From NCBI RefSeq assembly GCF_007992195.1, contig NZ_BJZU01000028.1:53281-117280 (forward strand): a DNA stretch of 64,000 nucleotides. The letters are read 5' to 3'. The notes under the pieces were generated by a model. That model worked only from the letters and a program-made list of their open reading frames with translations, was not told the DNA's origin and did not search any database. Position numbers and translations under genes: made by a program. This document shows, in pieces, positions 32,822 to 42,042 of the stretch. Every line of letters starts with the position of its first letter. Within the stretch, counting starts at the first letter, position 1. This DNA is from Methylobacterium oxalidis. GTDB taxonomy: Bacteria > Pseudomonadota > Alphaproteobacteria > Rhizobiales > Beijerinckiaceae.

Positions 32822-34075
32822 GTGATCTCCATCTTCGACCTCGCCGCTCTGCTGCTGACCCTGTCGGCCCTGTTCGGCTGGCTGAATCACCGCTTCCTGC
32901 GGCTGCCGCACACCATCGGCCTGCTGGTCATGGGGCTGCTCGCCTCGCTCGCCCTCGTCGGCCTCGACCTGGCCTTCCCATCTCAGCACCTCTACGAGGA
33001 TCTTACGCAGGTCCTCCGCCAAGTCGACTTCACCGACGTAGTAATGAACGGCATGCTGGCCTTCCTGCTGTTCGCCGGCGCCATGAGCCTGGACCTGCGC
33101 GCCCTGCGCGACCGGGCCTGGGCGGTGGCGACGCTCGCCCTCGTCGGCACGCTGATCTCCACCGCCATCGTCGGAGGCGCCTTCTGGTTCGCGGCCGACG
33201 CCCTCGGCCAGCCCGTCCCCCTCGCTTGGGCCCTCGTGTTCGGCGCGCTGATCAGCCCGACCGACCCGGTCGCAGTACTGGCCACCCTCAAGAACGTGAG
33301 GGTGCCGGAGGCGCTTGAGGTCGAGATGCAGGGCGAGGCCCTGTTCAACGACGGCATCGGCATCGTGCTGTTCACGGTCCTCGTCGCGTTCGCCGCTGGC
33401 TCGGCCGGGGAGGCGACGAGCGCCGGCGGCGTCGCCCGCCTGCTCCTGCAAGAGGCCGGCGGCGGGCTCGTCCTCGGCGTGGTCACTGGCTACGTCGCCT
33501 ACCGGGCCATGCGGGCCATCGACGACTTCCCCGTGGAGGTGCTGATCACCCTCGCGCTCGTCGCCGGCACCTACGCGCTCGCGCAGAAGCTCCACTTCAG
33601 CGGCCCGCTCGCGGTGGTCGCGGCGGGGCTGCTCGTCGGCGACCGGGCGCCGCGCGACGCGATGAGCGACGAGACGCAAGGGTACGTGTCCTCGCTCTGG
33701 ACCCTGATCGACGAGGTGCTGAACTCTGTGCTGTTCCTGCTTATCGGCTTGGAGGTCTTAGTCCTGCGCTTCCAGGCCGGCGGGCTCGTCCTCGCCGCGT
33801 GCGCCGTCCCCATTGTGCTGGGCGCGAGGCTCGCGGCGGTCTCGACGCCGCTCCTCGCCTTCCGGTGGGGCGGCAACCTCTCGGCGCGCAACGTGCCGTT
33901 CCTGACCTGGGCCGGTGTGCGCGGCGGCATCTCCGTGGCGCTGGCCCTGTCCGTCCCCGAGAGCGACGCCAAGCCGGCCATCCTCGCGGCGACCTACGCG
34001 GTGGTGCTGTTCACCATCGTCGTCCAGGGCTCGACGCTCGGCCTCGTGGCTAGACGGACCCTTCGCGCGACATAG
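32822..34075 (+). CDS. CPA1-family Na+/H+ antiporter
   Basis: 417 aa with about 12 membrane segments. Hallmarks: FGALISPTDPVAVLATLK (ion-binding PTDP in helix 5), EMQGEALFNDGIGIVLFTVLVAF and LTWAGVRGGISVALALSVP. Longer tails typical of eukaryotic NHEs are absent. The GTG start at 32822 has an AAGGGGGGAA ribosome site and begins the first hydrophobic helix (ISIFDLAALLLTLSALFGWL). Role: cytoplasmic pH and Na+ homeostasis. Confidence 0.9.
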   Translation: MISIFDLAALLLTLSALFGWLNHRFLRLPHTIGLLVMGLLASLALVGLDLAFPSQHLYEDLTQVLRQVDFTDVVMNGMLAFLLFAGAMSLDLRALRDRAWAVATLALVGTLISTAIVGGAFWFAADALGQPVPLAWALVFGALISPTDPVAVLATLKNVRVPEALEVEMQGEALFNDGIGIVLFTVLVAFAAGSAGEATSAGGVARLLLQEAGGGLVLGVVTGYVAYRAMRAIDDFPVEVLITLALVAGTYALAQKLHFSGPLAVVAAGLLVGDRAPRDAMSDETQGYVSSLWTLIDEVLNSVLFLLIGLEVLVLRFQAGGLVLAACAVPIVLGARLAAVSTPLLAFRWGGNLSARNVPFLTWAGVRGGISVALALSVPESDAKPAILAATYAVVLFTIVVQGSTLGLVARRTLRAT

Positions 34076-34136
34076 TCGCGCCAGTCGTCCCTCATTAGTC
34101 TCGGTCCCGGGGCCCTCCGACTAGCCGCGCCTCGCC

Positions 34137-36473
34137 TCAGACCGGCTGCGTCGCGTGTCCCGGCGGCTCGCGTCGCTCGGCAGGTGTCCCTTTCTCGTCC
34201 GTTTCCCTGATCCGCACGGGCACCGACTTCGCCGCTGGCGTCTTCGATGGTCCGTCGTGGTGGGACAGCGGCATCAGCGGGTTCATCTCGGGGTAGTAGG
34301 CGCCAATGCAGCCGTCCGGCAGTGAGAAGGGGACGACCTTCAACCCGAACACCTCACGCTCGACCCCGTCCTCCGCGTCGCTGACGAGCGAGACGACCTG
34401 CCCCTCGTGCAGGTTGGCCCGTTGCATCTCGTCGGGGTTGATGAGGAGCACGTCGCGGGTGCCCTCGATCCCGCGCATGCGGTCACTGTAGCCGTAGATC
34501 GTGGTGTTGAACTGGTCGTTCGAGCGCATCGTGATCAGGCGGTAGCGGCCCGGCGCCTCGCCGAAGCCGACTGCCGTCATCTGCTTGGGGGTGGTGAATA
34601 TCGCCTTCTTGCTTTCGGTCTTCCAGATTCGCTCGCGTGCCGAGTTGCCGCGGTAGAAGCCGCCCGGTGTCCACATGCGCTCATCGAAGCCGTGGAACTC
34701 CTCCGGGTAGGTCTCGGCAATCGCGTTCCGGATCAGGGCATAGTCGCCGACCCAGGCGTCCCAGAGCACCTTCGGGTTCGGATCAAGCGTCGCCTTGGCG
34801 ATACCCGCCACGATGGCGGGTTCCGACTTGAGGTGCTCGCTTGCGGGGCTCCGGCGTCCAAGCGAGCCGTAGATGCAGCTGAACGTGTCCTCCATGCTGA
34901 CCGCCTGCGGACCGCTCGCCTGCATGTCCTCCTCGGTCCTGCCCCGGCAGGGCAGGAGGTAGGCAATCTCGCCGTTGACGAGGTGCGAGCGGTTGAGCTT
35001 CGTCGCCACTTGAACGGTGAGGCGCATCCGCGTCCAGGCCTTCTCCATACGGTCCCGCTCGGGGATGGCGCGCACGAAGTTGCCGCCGAGACCGAAGAAG
35101 CTTCGCACCGTGCCGGATAGGATGCCCTCGCAGGCCTCCACCGTGTTCATGCCCTTCTCGCGCGGCGGCTCGAAGCCGAACTGGGCGGCGAGCTTGTCGA
35201 GCGGCACCAACTCAGGTTTCTCCGAGATGCCGACGGTGCGCTGTCCCTGCACGTTGGAATGGCCGCGCACCGGCGAGATGCCGGTGCCGTCGCGGCCGAT
35301 GTTGCCCTTCAGGAGCAACATGTTGACGAACAGCGCGACGTTCTCGAAGCCGTTCATGTGCTGGGTCAGGCCCATGCCGTAGATGCCGATGACGCGGTCG
35401 GCCTCGACGTAGACCTGTGCGGCCGCCTCGATGGCTTGGCGGCTCAAGCCCGATTCCCGCTCGATCTCCTCCCAGGAGCTCGCTCGCACCTTCGCCTCGA
35501 ACTCGTCGAGCCCGCTCGTATGCTGCTCGATGAAGGCGACGTCGAGCACGCGCCGGCCCTGGGCCTTCGCTGCGTCATCGGCCGCGAAGACATGCTTGCA
35601 GATGCCCATGAGCACCGCGATGTCGCCGCCAGGCCGGACCTGGTGGTACTGCGTGCTGATCCGCGTCTCCTTGCCGGTCAGCATCTCGACCGGACTCTGC
35701 GGGTTCGTGAAGAACTCCAGTCCCTTCTCGCGGACCGGGTTGAAGGTGATGATCTGGACGCCGCGCTTGGCGGCCTCTTGCAGCGGGTGCAGGAAGCGGG
35801 GCGAGTTCGAGCCGGTGTTCTGGCCGAAGAAGAACATCGCATCGCAGTTTTGGAGATCGTCGAACACGACCGTGCCGACGCTGGCACCAATGACCTTCTT
35901 GAGCGCCACGGACGTCGTCTCGTGGCACATGTTCGAGGAGTCGGGCAGATTGTTGCAGCCATAGAGCCGGGCGAACAGCGCGTAGAGGTAGGCGGTCTCC
36001 AGGCTGGCGCGCCCCGACGAGTAGAACACAACCGACTTCGGATCGAGGCGCCTCAGCTCTGACCCGATCTTCCGAAAAGCTTCCACCCACTCGCAGGGGA
36101 CGTACTTGTCCGTGGCCGGATCGTAGCGCATCGGGTGCGTCAGGCGACCCTGCTGCTCCAGGTCGTAATCCTTCCACTCACGAAGTTCCGTGACCGTGTG
36201 CTTGGCAAAGAAGTCGGGCGTGCAGCGCCGGGTCGTCAGCTCCCAGAGCGTGGCCTTCGCGCCGTTCTCGCAGAATTCGAAGGGATGGTAGTTCGCGGGC
36301 TTGGCCCACGAGCAGGACACGCACATGAAGCCCTTGGGCTTGTTCTGGCGGAACAGGGTCTCGGTGGCGAGCGGCGTTGCCCACTCCTTGCCGAAGATGC
36401 GCGAGATGCCCCGCACGGAGCCCCAGCCGCCGGACGGACCATCGTAGTGGGCCGTGTTCTCTTCACTCGGCAT
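34137..36473 (-). CDS. YdeP/FdhF-type molybdopterin oxidoreductase, alpha subunit
   Basis: A 778-aa molybdopterin-bis-MGD family enzyme. It has FMCVSCSWAKP near residue 50 (Cys pair where an Fe-S ligand set begins), the molybdopterin region (SSGRASLETAYLYALFARLYG, SSNMCHETTSVALKK with the presumed Mo-ligand Cys) and the C-terminal MGD domain (MRSNDQFNTTIYGYSDRMRG). This matches the YdeP family, linked to acid resistance and proton consumption; the substrate is unknown. The ATG at 36473 follows the family N-terminus (MPSEENTAHYDGPSGGWGSV). Confidence 0.9.
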   Translation of the reverse strand: MPSEENTAHYDGPSGGWGSVRGISRIFGKEWATPLATETLFRQNKPKGFMCVSCSWAKPANYHPFEFCENGAKATLWELTTRRCTPDFFAKHTVTELREWKDYDLEQQGRLTHPMRYDPATDKYVPCEWVEAFRKIGSELRRLDPKSVVFYSSGRASLETAYLYALFARLYGCNNLPDSSNMCHETTSVALKKVIGASVGTVVFDDLQNCDAMFFFGQNTGSNSPRFLHPLQEAAKRGVQIITFNPVREKGLEFFTNPQSPVEMLTGKETRISTQYHQVRPGGDIAVLMGICKHVFAADDAAKAQGRRVLDVAFIEQHTSGLDEFEAKVRASSWEEIERESGLSRQAIEAAAQVYVEADRVIGIYGMGLTQHMNGFENVALFVNMLLLKGNIGRDGTGISPVRGHSNVQGQRTVGISEKPELVPLDKLAAQFGFEPPREKGMNTVEACEGILSGTVRSFFGLGGNFVRAIPERDRMEKAWTRMRLTVQVATKLNRSHLVNGEIAYLLPCRGRTEEDMQASGPQAVSMEDTFSCIYGSLGRRSPASEHLKSEPAIVAGIAKATLDPNPKVLWDAWVGDYALIRNAIAETYPEEFHGFDERMWTPGGFYRGNSARERIWKTESKKAIFTTPKQMTAVGFGEAPGRYRLITMRSNDQFNTTIYGYSDRMRGIEGTRDVLLINPDEMQRANLHEGQVVSLVSDAEDGVEREVFGLKVVPFSLPDGCIGAYYPEMNPLMPLSHHDGPSKTPAAKSVPVRIRETDEKGTPAERREPPGHATQPV

Positions 36474-36667
36474 CCGGGTACTCCTCGTCCGCCGCACACG
36501 CGTGCGCAAAGGTGTACGAGACGAACCACCTGGCCGCAGTTAGGTTCTCCTCTCTCGCCCGGCAACGGTCGCTGGAACACGACCTACGGCCGCGGAAGAC
36601 CCATCGCCCTTCCCGCCGCGCGGCGAAGATCGCCTCGGGGCGATCAATCAGGATGATCGTGAGCATC

Positions 36668-37081
36668 ATGGCCGCACATCCCGAAGTCGTCGCCTTCGAC
36701 ATCATCGGCACGGTTTTCAGCATGGAGCCGATGCGGGCCGAGCAGGTGGCGCTCGGTCTTCAGCCCATGGCCCTCGACCTCCTCTACACGGCTGCCCTGC
36801 GGGACATGTTCGCGGTGGCGGGCACAAGCAAGTTCGCACCCTTTCAGTCGGTCTTGGAGGGGTGCCTGGACGAGTTGCTGGCCATGGAGGGTCTGGCTGT
36901 GCCCGCGGAGCGTAAGCGAGTGTGTTCGCGAACGAGCTCGGGCGCCTCGCCGGTCGCGAGAAGAGGCATGGGACCGCACGCACGGTCACCTATCTGCTGC
37001 TCAAGAACGGTCTCCGACCCGTCTGCTCCACGCCGGAGTTCGAGCGTTTTCTCTTCGAGCGGCCGGAGGCCGAAGCCCTGA
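36668..37081 (+). pseudogene. HAD-superfamily hydrolase (haloacid dehalogenase-like), truncated
   Basis: The frame begins MAAHPEVVAFDIIGTVFSMEPMRAEQVALGLQPMALDLLYTAALRDMFAVAG. That is the N-terminus of a HAD type II dehalogenase (motif I DxxxT, here DIIGT). After about residue 85 (AVPAERKR) it runs into unrelated low-quality sequence and never reaches motifs II and III. So it is a fragment. An overlapping 60-codon frame at 36922-37104 is separate. Confidence 0.5.
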
Positions 37082-37104
37082 TCAGGCGCATCGGACTGCC
37101 CTGA
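36922..37104 (+). CDS. Possible 60-aa protein overlapping the HAD remnant
   Basis: Starts at a GTG and encodes FANELGRLAGREKRHGTARTVTYLLLKNGLRPVCSTPEFERFLFERPEAEALIRRIGLP. The sequence has normal codon bias and looks folded, but no ribosome site or homologue is evident. It may be the C-terminal piece of another broken gene. Confidence 0.25.
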   Translation: MFANELGRLAGREKRHGTARTVTYLLLKNGLRPVCSTPEFERFLFERPEAEALIRRIGLP

Positions 37105-37389
37105 AGATCCTGGACCCAAGGCTATGGCTTAAAGCCCAATCAGCCCGACCGTGCGCGAGGTGGCTGAAGGTCAAAGGCGGCTGCTCGGAGGTTGGTTGCC
37201 GAGCGTCAGATCGCGCCACTACCAGACCTTCATGGTCGCGCGGCGGCAGGCCCGCTGTCGATGCTTGAGGGGACCTGCATCTGAAAGGGTGGCTCGGAAG
37301 CGCCTGGGCCGGCGGAGGATGCCGGCCTGGTTGGCCCGGAGCAGAAATTCACATCGAGACCGAGGCCCAGGAGGACGGCTCGCTGAAAA
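37105..37389. other. Intergenic region, no gene seen
   Basis: Left part of the 337-bp gap before bigR. No coding frame with credible bias, no repeat. The right end carries the BigR-type operator listed separately. Confidence 0.3.
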
Positions 37390-37412
37390 TACATTAGAAG
37401 CACCTAAATAAG
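37390..37412. promoter_or_regulatory. Candidate BigR/SqrR operator upstream of bigR
   Basis: A 23-nt AT-rich element containing ATTAG-N6-CTAAA in otherwise GC-rich DNA. It is identical at 18 of 23 positions with 44489-44511, which precedes the sulfide/persulfide operon. TAAATA at 37405-37410 can serve as the -10, so binding would block bigR transcription. Confidence 0.6.
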
Positions 37413-37441
37413 TCAGTCCTAACGTTCTGGGATTTGGACCC

Positions 37442-37765
37442 ATGGATGTCGTGACGCCAACCGACCTGCTGCGCCTCCAAGTCAAGGCGGCTGACGCCGC
37501 GCGCCTGTTGCGGCTCCTCGCCAACGAGAAGCGCCTGCTCATCCTGTGCCTGCTGGTCGCCCGCGGAGAGATGGACGTGACGAGCCTCGCCGAGGCGGTC
37601 GAGCTCAGCCAGTCGGCCCTGTCGCAGCACCTCGCCAAGCTCAGGGAGGACGGGCTGGTGACTTTCCGGCGCGAGAGCCAGACCCTGTTCTATCGGCTGG
37701 AGGACCCCAGGGCCGCGCGGCTGCTGGCGACCTTGAAGGACATCTTCTGCCCGGACATAGGCTGA
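37442..37765 (+). CDS. bigR: BigR/SqrR-type persulfide-sensing ArsR-family repressor
   Basis: A 107-aa ArsR-family winged-helix protein. It lacks metal-site motifs but has two cysteines placed as in BigR/SqrR/YgaV sulfur sensors: RLLILCLL (about Cys39) in helix 2 and KDIFCPD (Cys104) near the C-terminus. In that family these form a tetrasulfide or disulfide with persulfides and release DNA. The recognition helix is LSQSALSQHLAKLRE. The matching operators here and before pmpA make it the probable regulator of the distant sulfur operon. Confidence 0.85.
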   Translation: MDVVTPTDLLRLQVKAADAARLLRLLANEKRLLILCLLVARGEMDVTSLAEAVELSQSALSQHLAKLREDGLVTFRRESQTLFYRLEDPRAARLLATLKDIFCPDIG

Positions 37766-37925
37766 GCGCACGGGGCCCTTACGCCCGCAGCCTTGACCTC
37801 TCTCGGGTAAACAAATGGGCTGGAGAGCGCGTCAGGGGTTGTGCGCCATCCACTACAGCTTTTAATTATTCCAAACCTAATATGCATTCCGTCCCTCGGT
37901 CGGCCTCCTTTCATCCGTCGTGAAG

Positions 37926-38123
37926 ATGTCCGGCAAGAAATCCTCTCCGATCCGCCACCTGAAGCGCTATGCCGGCTGCCGGCTGTTCGACCCCGAGAGA
38001 CGGGTCTATCTGTCCGCGGAGGACTTGGAGCGCCTCATTCGGCAGGGCATACGGGTCAGCGTCCGTGAGGTGGAAACGGGGCAGGACGTGACCGACACGG
38101 TGGTCCGCCCGAACCTGCAATAG
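37926..38123 (+). CDS. PhaR-like (PHB/PHA accumulation regulator) DNA-binding domain protein
   Basis: 65 aa. The segment IRHLKRYAGCRLFDPERRVYLSAEDLERLIRQGIRVSVREVETGQDVTDTVV follows the N-terminal DNA-binding domain of PhaR (KKYANRRLYDTETSRYVTLEDL...). It ends at that domain and lacks the second half of PhaR, so it is a stand-alone small regulator. ATG at 37926; a GTG at 37920 is possible. Confidence 0.65.
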   Translation: MSGKKSSPIRHLKRYAGCRLFDPERRVYLSAEDLERLIRQGIRVSVREVETGQDVTDTVVRPNLQ

Positions 38124-38153
38124 CCTTTTGTCGGTCGGATAGCCGGGGCGGCG

Positions 38154-39470
38154 TCAGCCTCGCAGGATCTCCGCCTCTAGCCCTCGCCGGTCCGATCGAT
38201 TGCGGAGGTGCAGGCTCAACCCGCTCCGACGGGAGGCCATCTCCGCGATGGCCAGTCCGAGCCCGCTTCCCGTCGCGCTCTTGTGGCGTCCTCGGAAGAA
38301 GCGCTTCGTGACCTGCGGCAACTCCTCCTCGGGGATGCCGGGTCCTTCGTCGCGCACGACGATGCCCCCACCGCCCGGCCGCGCGGCCCATTCCACGAGC
38401 CCGGCCTGCATGTGCTGCACGGCGTTCTCGTGCAGGTTGCGGACGGCGAGACGCAGGCTCTCGGGGTCGGCCCGCATCGTGTAGCCATGCAGCTCGGGAT
38501 CGACGACGGTTCGGATTTCCGCTGGCACGCGCATGCCCGCCACGGTCTCGGCCACCAGCGCGCCCACGTCGATCTCCGTCAGAGGCCGGGTCTCCTCGGC
38601 GGCGTCGAGCCGGGCAGCGTCGAGGAGCTGGCGGACGAGGCGTGTCGTACGATCCACGGCTGCGAGAATCTGGCGAAGTGCGGCTCTCGTGATGTCAGGG
38701 TCGGTCGCGGCCATGGCGACCTGGGCCTGCGTCTTCAAACCGGCGAGCGGGGTGCGCAGCTCGTGCGCGGCGAACGCCGTCACCTCCCGTTCGTGCCGCC
38801 GCGCCGCCTCGACCTTGAGGAACAGCCCGTTGAGGGCATCCGCCAAGGGGCGGACCTCCGTCGGCGCCTGGCCGGCGTCGATGGCGCTCATGTCGTCGGC
38901 GTCGCGCGCCGCGAGGTTCCGGGCCATCAGCCGTAAGGGTCGCAGGCCGCGCCCGAGGCTCGCCCAGATCAGCATCCCGAGGAGCGGCACAATGAGGAGC
39001 GCGGGGGTGAGCAGGCCCATGATGAGGTCGGTGACGAGGCGCTCGCGCAGGCTGAGACGGTCGCCGACCAGGACACGCACCCCCTTCTCGGCATCCTCCG
39101 CCGTGAAAACCCGCCAGGTCTCGCCGTCGACCTCACGCTCGGAGAAGCCCGCCGGCGCGTCGGTCAGGCGTCGCTCCGGGGCTCCGCTCGACCGCGCGAC
39201 CATGCGACCGTCCAGCGACCAGATCTGGCAGGAGAGCTGCCGCTCGTAGGCCGTCGGCGCCGGAAACGTGCGCGGCGTCCCGTCCGGGGCCGTGCCGCCG
39301 ACCGCACCCACCAGGGAGCTGACCATGCGCGCGGCTTCCTGGAGGCGGTTGTCGAGGACCTGCTCCACCTCGCGCTTCGACCCCAGGTAGATCCAGGCGA
39401 CCGCGCTGAGCCAGATCAGGCCGGTAGCGAGGAGCAGGATGGCGAAGAGCCTGACGCGTAGTGACATCAT
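38154..39470 (-). CDS. QseC/PmrB-type sensor histidine kinase
   Basis: 438 aa. An N-terminal membrane helix (LFAILLLATGLIWLSAVAWIYLG), a periplasmic domain with YERQLSCQIWSLDGRMVARS, a second helix (about 147-170), a HAMP-like linker (GLRPLRLMARNLAARDADD), HisKA with His236 (FAAHELRTPLAGLKTQ) and HATPase_c (NLHENAVQHM, DEGPGIP, GSGLGLAIAEM). Its start ATGATG overlaps the response-regulator stop by 4 bases. The signal is not known; the adjacent periplasmic thiol operon suggests an envelope-redox or metal cue. Confidence 0.9.
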   Translation of the reverse strand: MMSLRVRLFAILLLATGLIWLSAVAWIYLGSKREVEQVLDNRLQEAARMVSSLVGAVGGTAPDGTPRTFPAPTAYERQLSCQIWSLDGRMVARSSGAPERRLTDAPAGFSEREVDGETWRVFTAEDAEKGVRVLVGDRLSLRERLVTDLIMGLLTPALLIVPLLGMLIWASLGRGLRPLRLMARNLAARDADDMSAIDAGQAPTEVRPLADALNGLFLKVEAARRHEREVTAFAAHELRTPLAGLKTQAQVAMAATDPDITRAALRQILAAVDRTTRLVRQLLDAARLDAAEETRPLTEIDVGALVAETVAGMRVPAEIRTVVDPELHGYTMRADPESLRLAVRNLHENAVQHMQAGLVEWAARPGGGGIVVRDEGPGIPEEELPQVTKRFFRGRHKSATGSGLGLAIAEMASRRSGLSLHLRNRSDRRGLEAEILRG

Positions 39471-40129
39471 GCGGTTGCCCTCATGCGGTAGCCGAGGCCG
39501 CGCACCGTCTCGATGGCATGCTTGCCGATCTTGGCGCGCAGATTGTGCACGTGCACCTCGACCGTGTTGCTCTCGACCTCCTCCTGCCAGCCGTAGAGGC
39601 GCTCCTCCAGCTCCGCCTTCGAGCGCAGCACGTTCGGCCGTTCCATCAGCGCCGTCAGCACCATGAACTCGCGCCGCGACACCGGGACCGGTTCCCCATG
39701 GAGCGTGACGGCGAGCTCGGCCGGGTCGAGGCGAATGCCGGCATGCTCCAGGCAGGCCGAGGCCCGCCCTGACGCCCGCCGGACGACGGCGCGGATGCGG
39801 GCCGAGAGCTCGTCGAGGTCGAAGGGCTTGCCGAGGTAGTCGTCGGCTCCGCCGTCGAGCCCTGCGATTCGGTCCGCTACCGCATCCCGGGCCGTGAGCA
39901 GGACCACCGGCGTGCGGTCGCCCCGCTCGCGTAGCCCACGCAGCACGTCGAGCCCGGAGCCGTCGGGCAGCATCAGGTCGAGCACCACGGCGCCGAAGCC
40001 GCTTGCGGCGAGGGCGGCATCGGCGTCCGCGCAGGTCGCGACGCACTCGACGGTCGCGCCGGACAGCCCGAGCCCGGCCCTGAGGCCGTCCGAGAGGATG
40101 GGGTCGTCCTCGACGACGAGGATGCGCAT
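39467..40129 (-). CDS. OmpR-family response regulator (QseB/PmrA type)
   Basis: 220 aa. The receiver domain has DDP at 8-10, phospho-acceptor Asp51 (VVLDLMLPDG) and KPF of the switch region (YLGKPFDLDEL). The winged-helix output domain ends in VEVHVHNLRAKIGKHAIETVRGLGYRMRA. It is divergent from dsbD, with a perfect PmrA-type box (CTTAAG-N5-CTTAAG) between them. Confidence 0.92.
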   Translation of the reverse strand: MRILVVEDDPILSDGLRAGLGLSGATVECVATCADADAALAASGFGAVVLDLMLPDGSGLDVLRGLRERGDRTPVVLLTARDAVADRIAGLDGGADDYLGKPFDLDELSARIRAVVRRASGRASACLEHAGIRLDPAELAVTLHGEPVPVSRREFMVLTALMERPNVLRSKAELEERLYGWQEEVESNTVEVHVHNLRAKIGKHAIETVRGLGYRMRATA

Positions 40130-40168
40130 GCGTGTCTCCGTTGGCTGCCTGGCATCCTCCGGGCCAGG

Positions 40169-40185
40169 CTTAAGCCTGGCTTAAG
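40169..40185. promoter_or_regulatory. PmrA/QseB-type response-regulator box
   Basis: CTTAAG-CCTGG-CTTAAG: two identical hexamers 11 bp apart, start to start, the canonical arrangement for PmrA/QseB-type OmpR regulators. It lies 40 bp from the regulator start (40129) and 51 bp from the dsbD start (40237), so it can serve both. Confidence 0.75.
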
Positions 40186-40236
40186 CTACGTTTCCGACCG
40201 GCGGCGGACCGATCCGAGCCCGGACCCCGCCCGCTC

Positions 40237-42009
40237 ATGCCGAACGTTCTCGCCAACGTCATCCTCGCCGTCCTGGTCTGGGCGGGGTCATCGCTGTGGT
40301 CGCCGGGTCATTGCCGCGAGCCCGCCGCACGGCAGGCGCCGTTCACTCTCGACGTGACCCGCGACGAGGACCTCTCGCTTCGCCTGAGATGGACCACCGC
40401 CCCCGGCACCTACCTCTACCGAGACAAGATCGGCGCGTCGGACGGTAGCGGTCGGGAGCTTCCCGTGACGACCGCTGCGGGCGAAACCAAGGACGACCCG
40501 AACTTCGGGGCGACCGAGGTCTACCACGGCGCGGCCGAGGCCGTCGTGCCGGGCGCGGCGCTTGTGGGGGTACGCGACGTGCGCGTCACCTACCAGGGCT
40601 GTGCCGAGAGGGGCATCTGCTACCCGCCGGTCACCCGGGTCGTCGAGGTGCCTGCGCCCGGTCCACAAGCGGCGGCCGTGCCGGCGAACCCAGCGGTGCC
40701 CGCGAGTGCGCCCCCGGTCGATACGAAGGCCGAGACCGGGAGCGGTCTGCTCTCCGGCCATCTCGCGGGCGTCCTGGCGACCTTCCTCGGGCTCGGCCTG
40801 CTCCTGGCCTTCACGCCGTGCGTGCTCCCGATGGTTCCGGTGCTAGCCGGCATGCTGACCCGCTCCGGAGAGCAGCTCTCGGCCGGGCGCGGTTTCGTCC
40901 TGTCCGGCACCTACGCGCTCGCGATGGCGCTGGCCTACGGCACGCTCGGCGTGGCCGCGGCCTGGTCCGGACGCAACCTCCAGGTCGCGCTCCAGACGCC
41001 CGTGGCGCTGGGCCTGCTCGCCGCGACCTTCGCCGCCCTGGCGCTGTCGATGTTCGGTGCGTTCGACCTCGCGCTGCCGACCGGTGCCGCCGCCCGCCTG
41101 TCCCGCCTGAGCGGGCGCAGGCTCGGCGCCCTCGGCGGCGCCGCGGTCATGGGCTTCACCTCCGCCCTGATCGTCGGCCCCTGCGTGACGCCGCCGCTCG
41201 CCGCGGCCCTGCTCTACGTCGCCCAGACCGGGGACGTGGCGCGCGGCGCCTCGGCCCTGTTCGCGCTTGGCCTCGGCATGGGCTTGCCGCTGGTCGCGTT
41301 CGGGACATTTGGGGCGGGGATCCTGCCGAAGTCCGGCCCTTGGCTCGTTTCCGCCAAGCAGGCCTTCGGTGTCGTGTTTCTCGGGTTGACCATCACGATG
41401 GTCTCCCGCCTCGTGCCACCCGAGGTTACGCTCGCGCTCTGGGGCCTGTTGGCCGTCGGCGTCGGCGTGTTCGTCGGGGCCTTCGACGCCCTCCCGGCCG
41501 GTGCCGGTGCCGTGGGCCGGCTGGGCAAGAGCGTCGGCATCGTCGCGGTGACCTATGGCTGCGCCCTCGTCGTCGGCGCCTCGGCGGGTGGGACCGACCC
41601 GCTCCGGCCGCTCGCCGGCTTCGGTCAGGCCCAAGCCGTGCACGCCGCCGACACCCGCGCCGTGGCCTCGCTGCCTGCCTTCGAGACCGCCCTTCAGGCC
41701 GCCCGCGCCGCGGGCAAGCCGGTGCTCGTCGAGTTCGCCGCCGACTGGTGCACCGTCTGCAAGACGAACGAGCGGACGGTCCTGGCGGACGCCGGCATCC
41801 GGGAGCGCCTGAAGGCCGTCTCCGTCATCAAGGCCGACGTCACCCGCGACGACGCCGACACCCGGGCTCTGATGCAGCGGTTCGGGGTCGTCGGTCCGCC
41901 GACCCTCATCCTGATGCGCCCCGACGGTGACGAGGTCCGGGAGGCCCGCACCGAGGGAGAGCTCACGGTCGAGGACCTGACGCGCCGCCTTGCCCTGGTC
42001 GGCGCCTGA
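40237..42009 (+). CDS. dsbD: Thiol:disulfide interchange protein DsbD
   Basis: 590 aa, three domains. A periplasmic N-terminal alpha domain (VTYQGCAERGICYPPVTR, the redox pair), an eight-helix membrane beta domain with AFTPCVLPMVP and GFTSALIVGPCVTPPLAA (the two transmembrane cysteines), and a C-terminal thioredoxin domain (EFAADWCTVCKTNE). It carries reducing power from cytosolic thioredoxin to periplasmic proteins. First gene of a four-gene operon and a likely target of the adjacent two-component system. Confidence 0.93.
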   Translation: MPNVLANVILAVLVWAGSSLWSPGHCREPAARQAPFTLDVTRDEDLSLRLRWTTAPGTYLYRDKIGASDGSGRELPVTTAAGETKDDPNFGATEVYHGAAEAVVPGAALVGVRDVRVTYQGCAERGICYPPVTRVVEVPAPGPQAAAVPANPAVPASAPPVDTKAETGSGLLSGHLAGVLATFLGLGLLLAFTPCVLPMVPVLAGMLTRSGEQLSAGRGFVLSGTYALAMALAYGTLGVAAAWSGRNLQVALQTPVALGLLAATFAALALSMFGAFDLALPTGAAARLSRLSGRRLGALGGAAVMGFTSALIVGPCVTPPLAAALLYVAQTGDVARGASALFALGLGMGLPLVAFGTFGAGILPKSGPWLVSAKQAFGVVFLGLTITMVSRLVPPEVTLALWGLLAVGVGVFVGAFDALPAGAGAVGRLGKSVGIVAVTYGCALVVGASAGGTDPLRPLAGFGQAQAVHAADTRAVASLPAFETALQAARAAGKPVLVEFAADWCTVCKTNERTVLADAGIRERLKAVSVIKADVTRDDADTRALMQRFGVVGPPTLILMRPDGDEVREARTEGELTVEDLTRRLALVGA

Positions 42010-42042
42010 GCCACCCCCTTCGATAACCCCACGGAGACCGTC

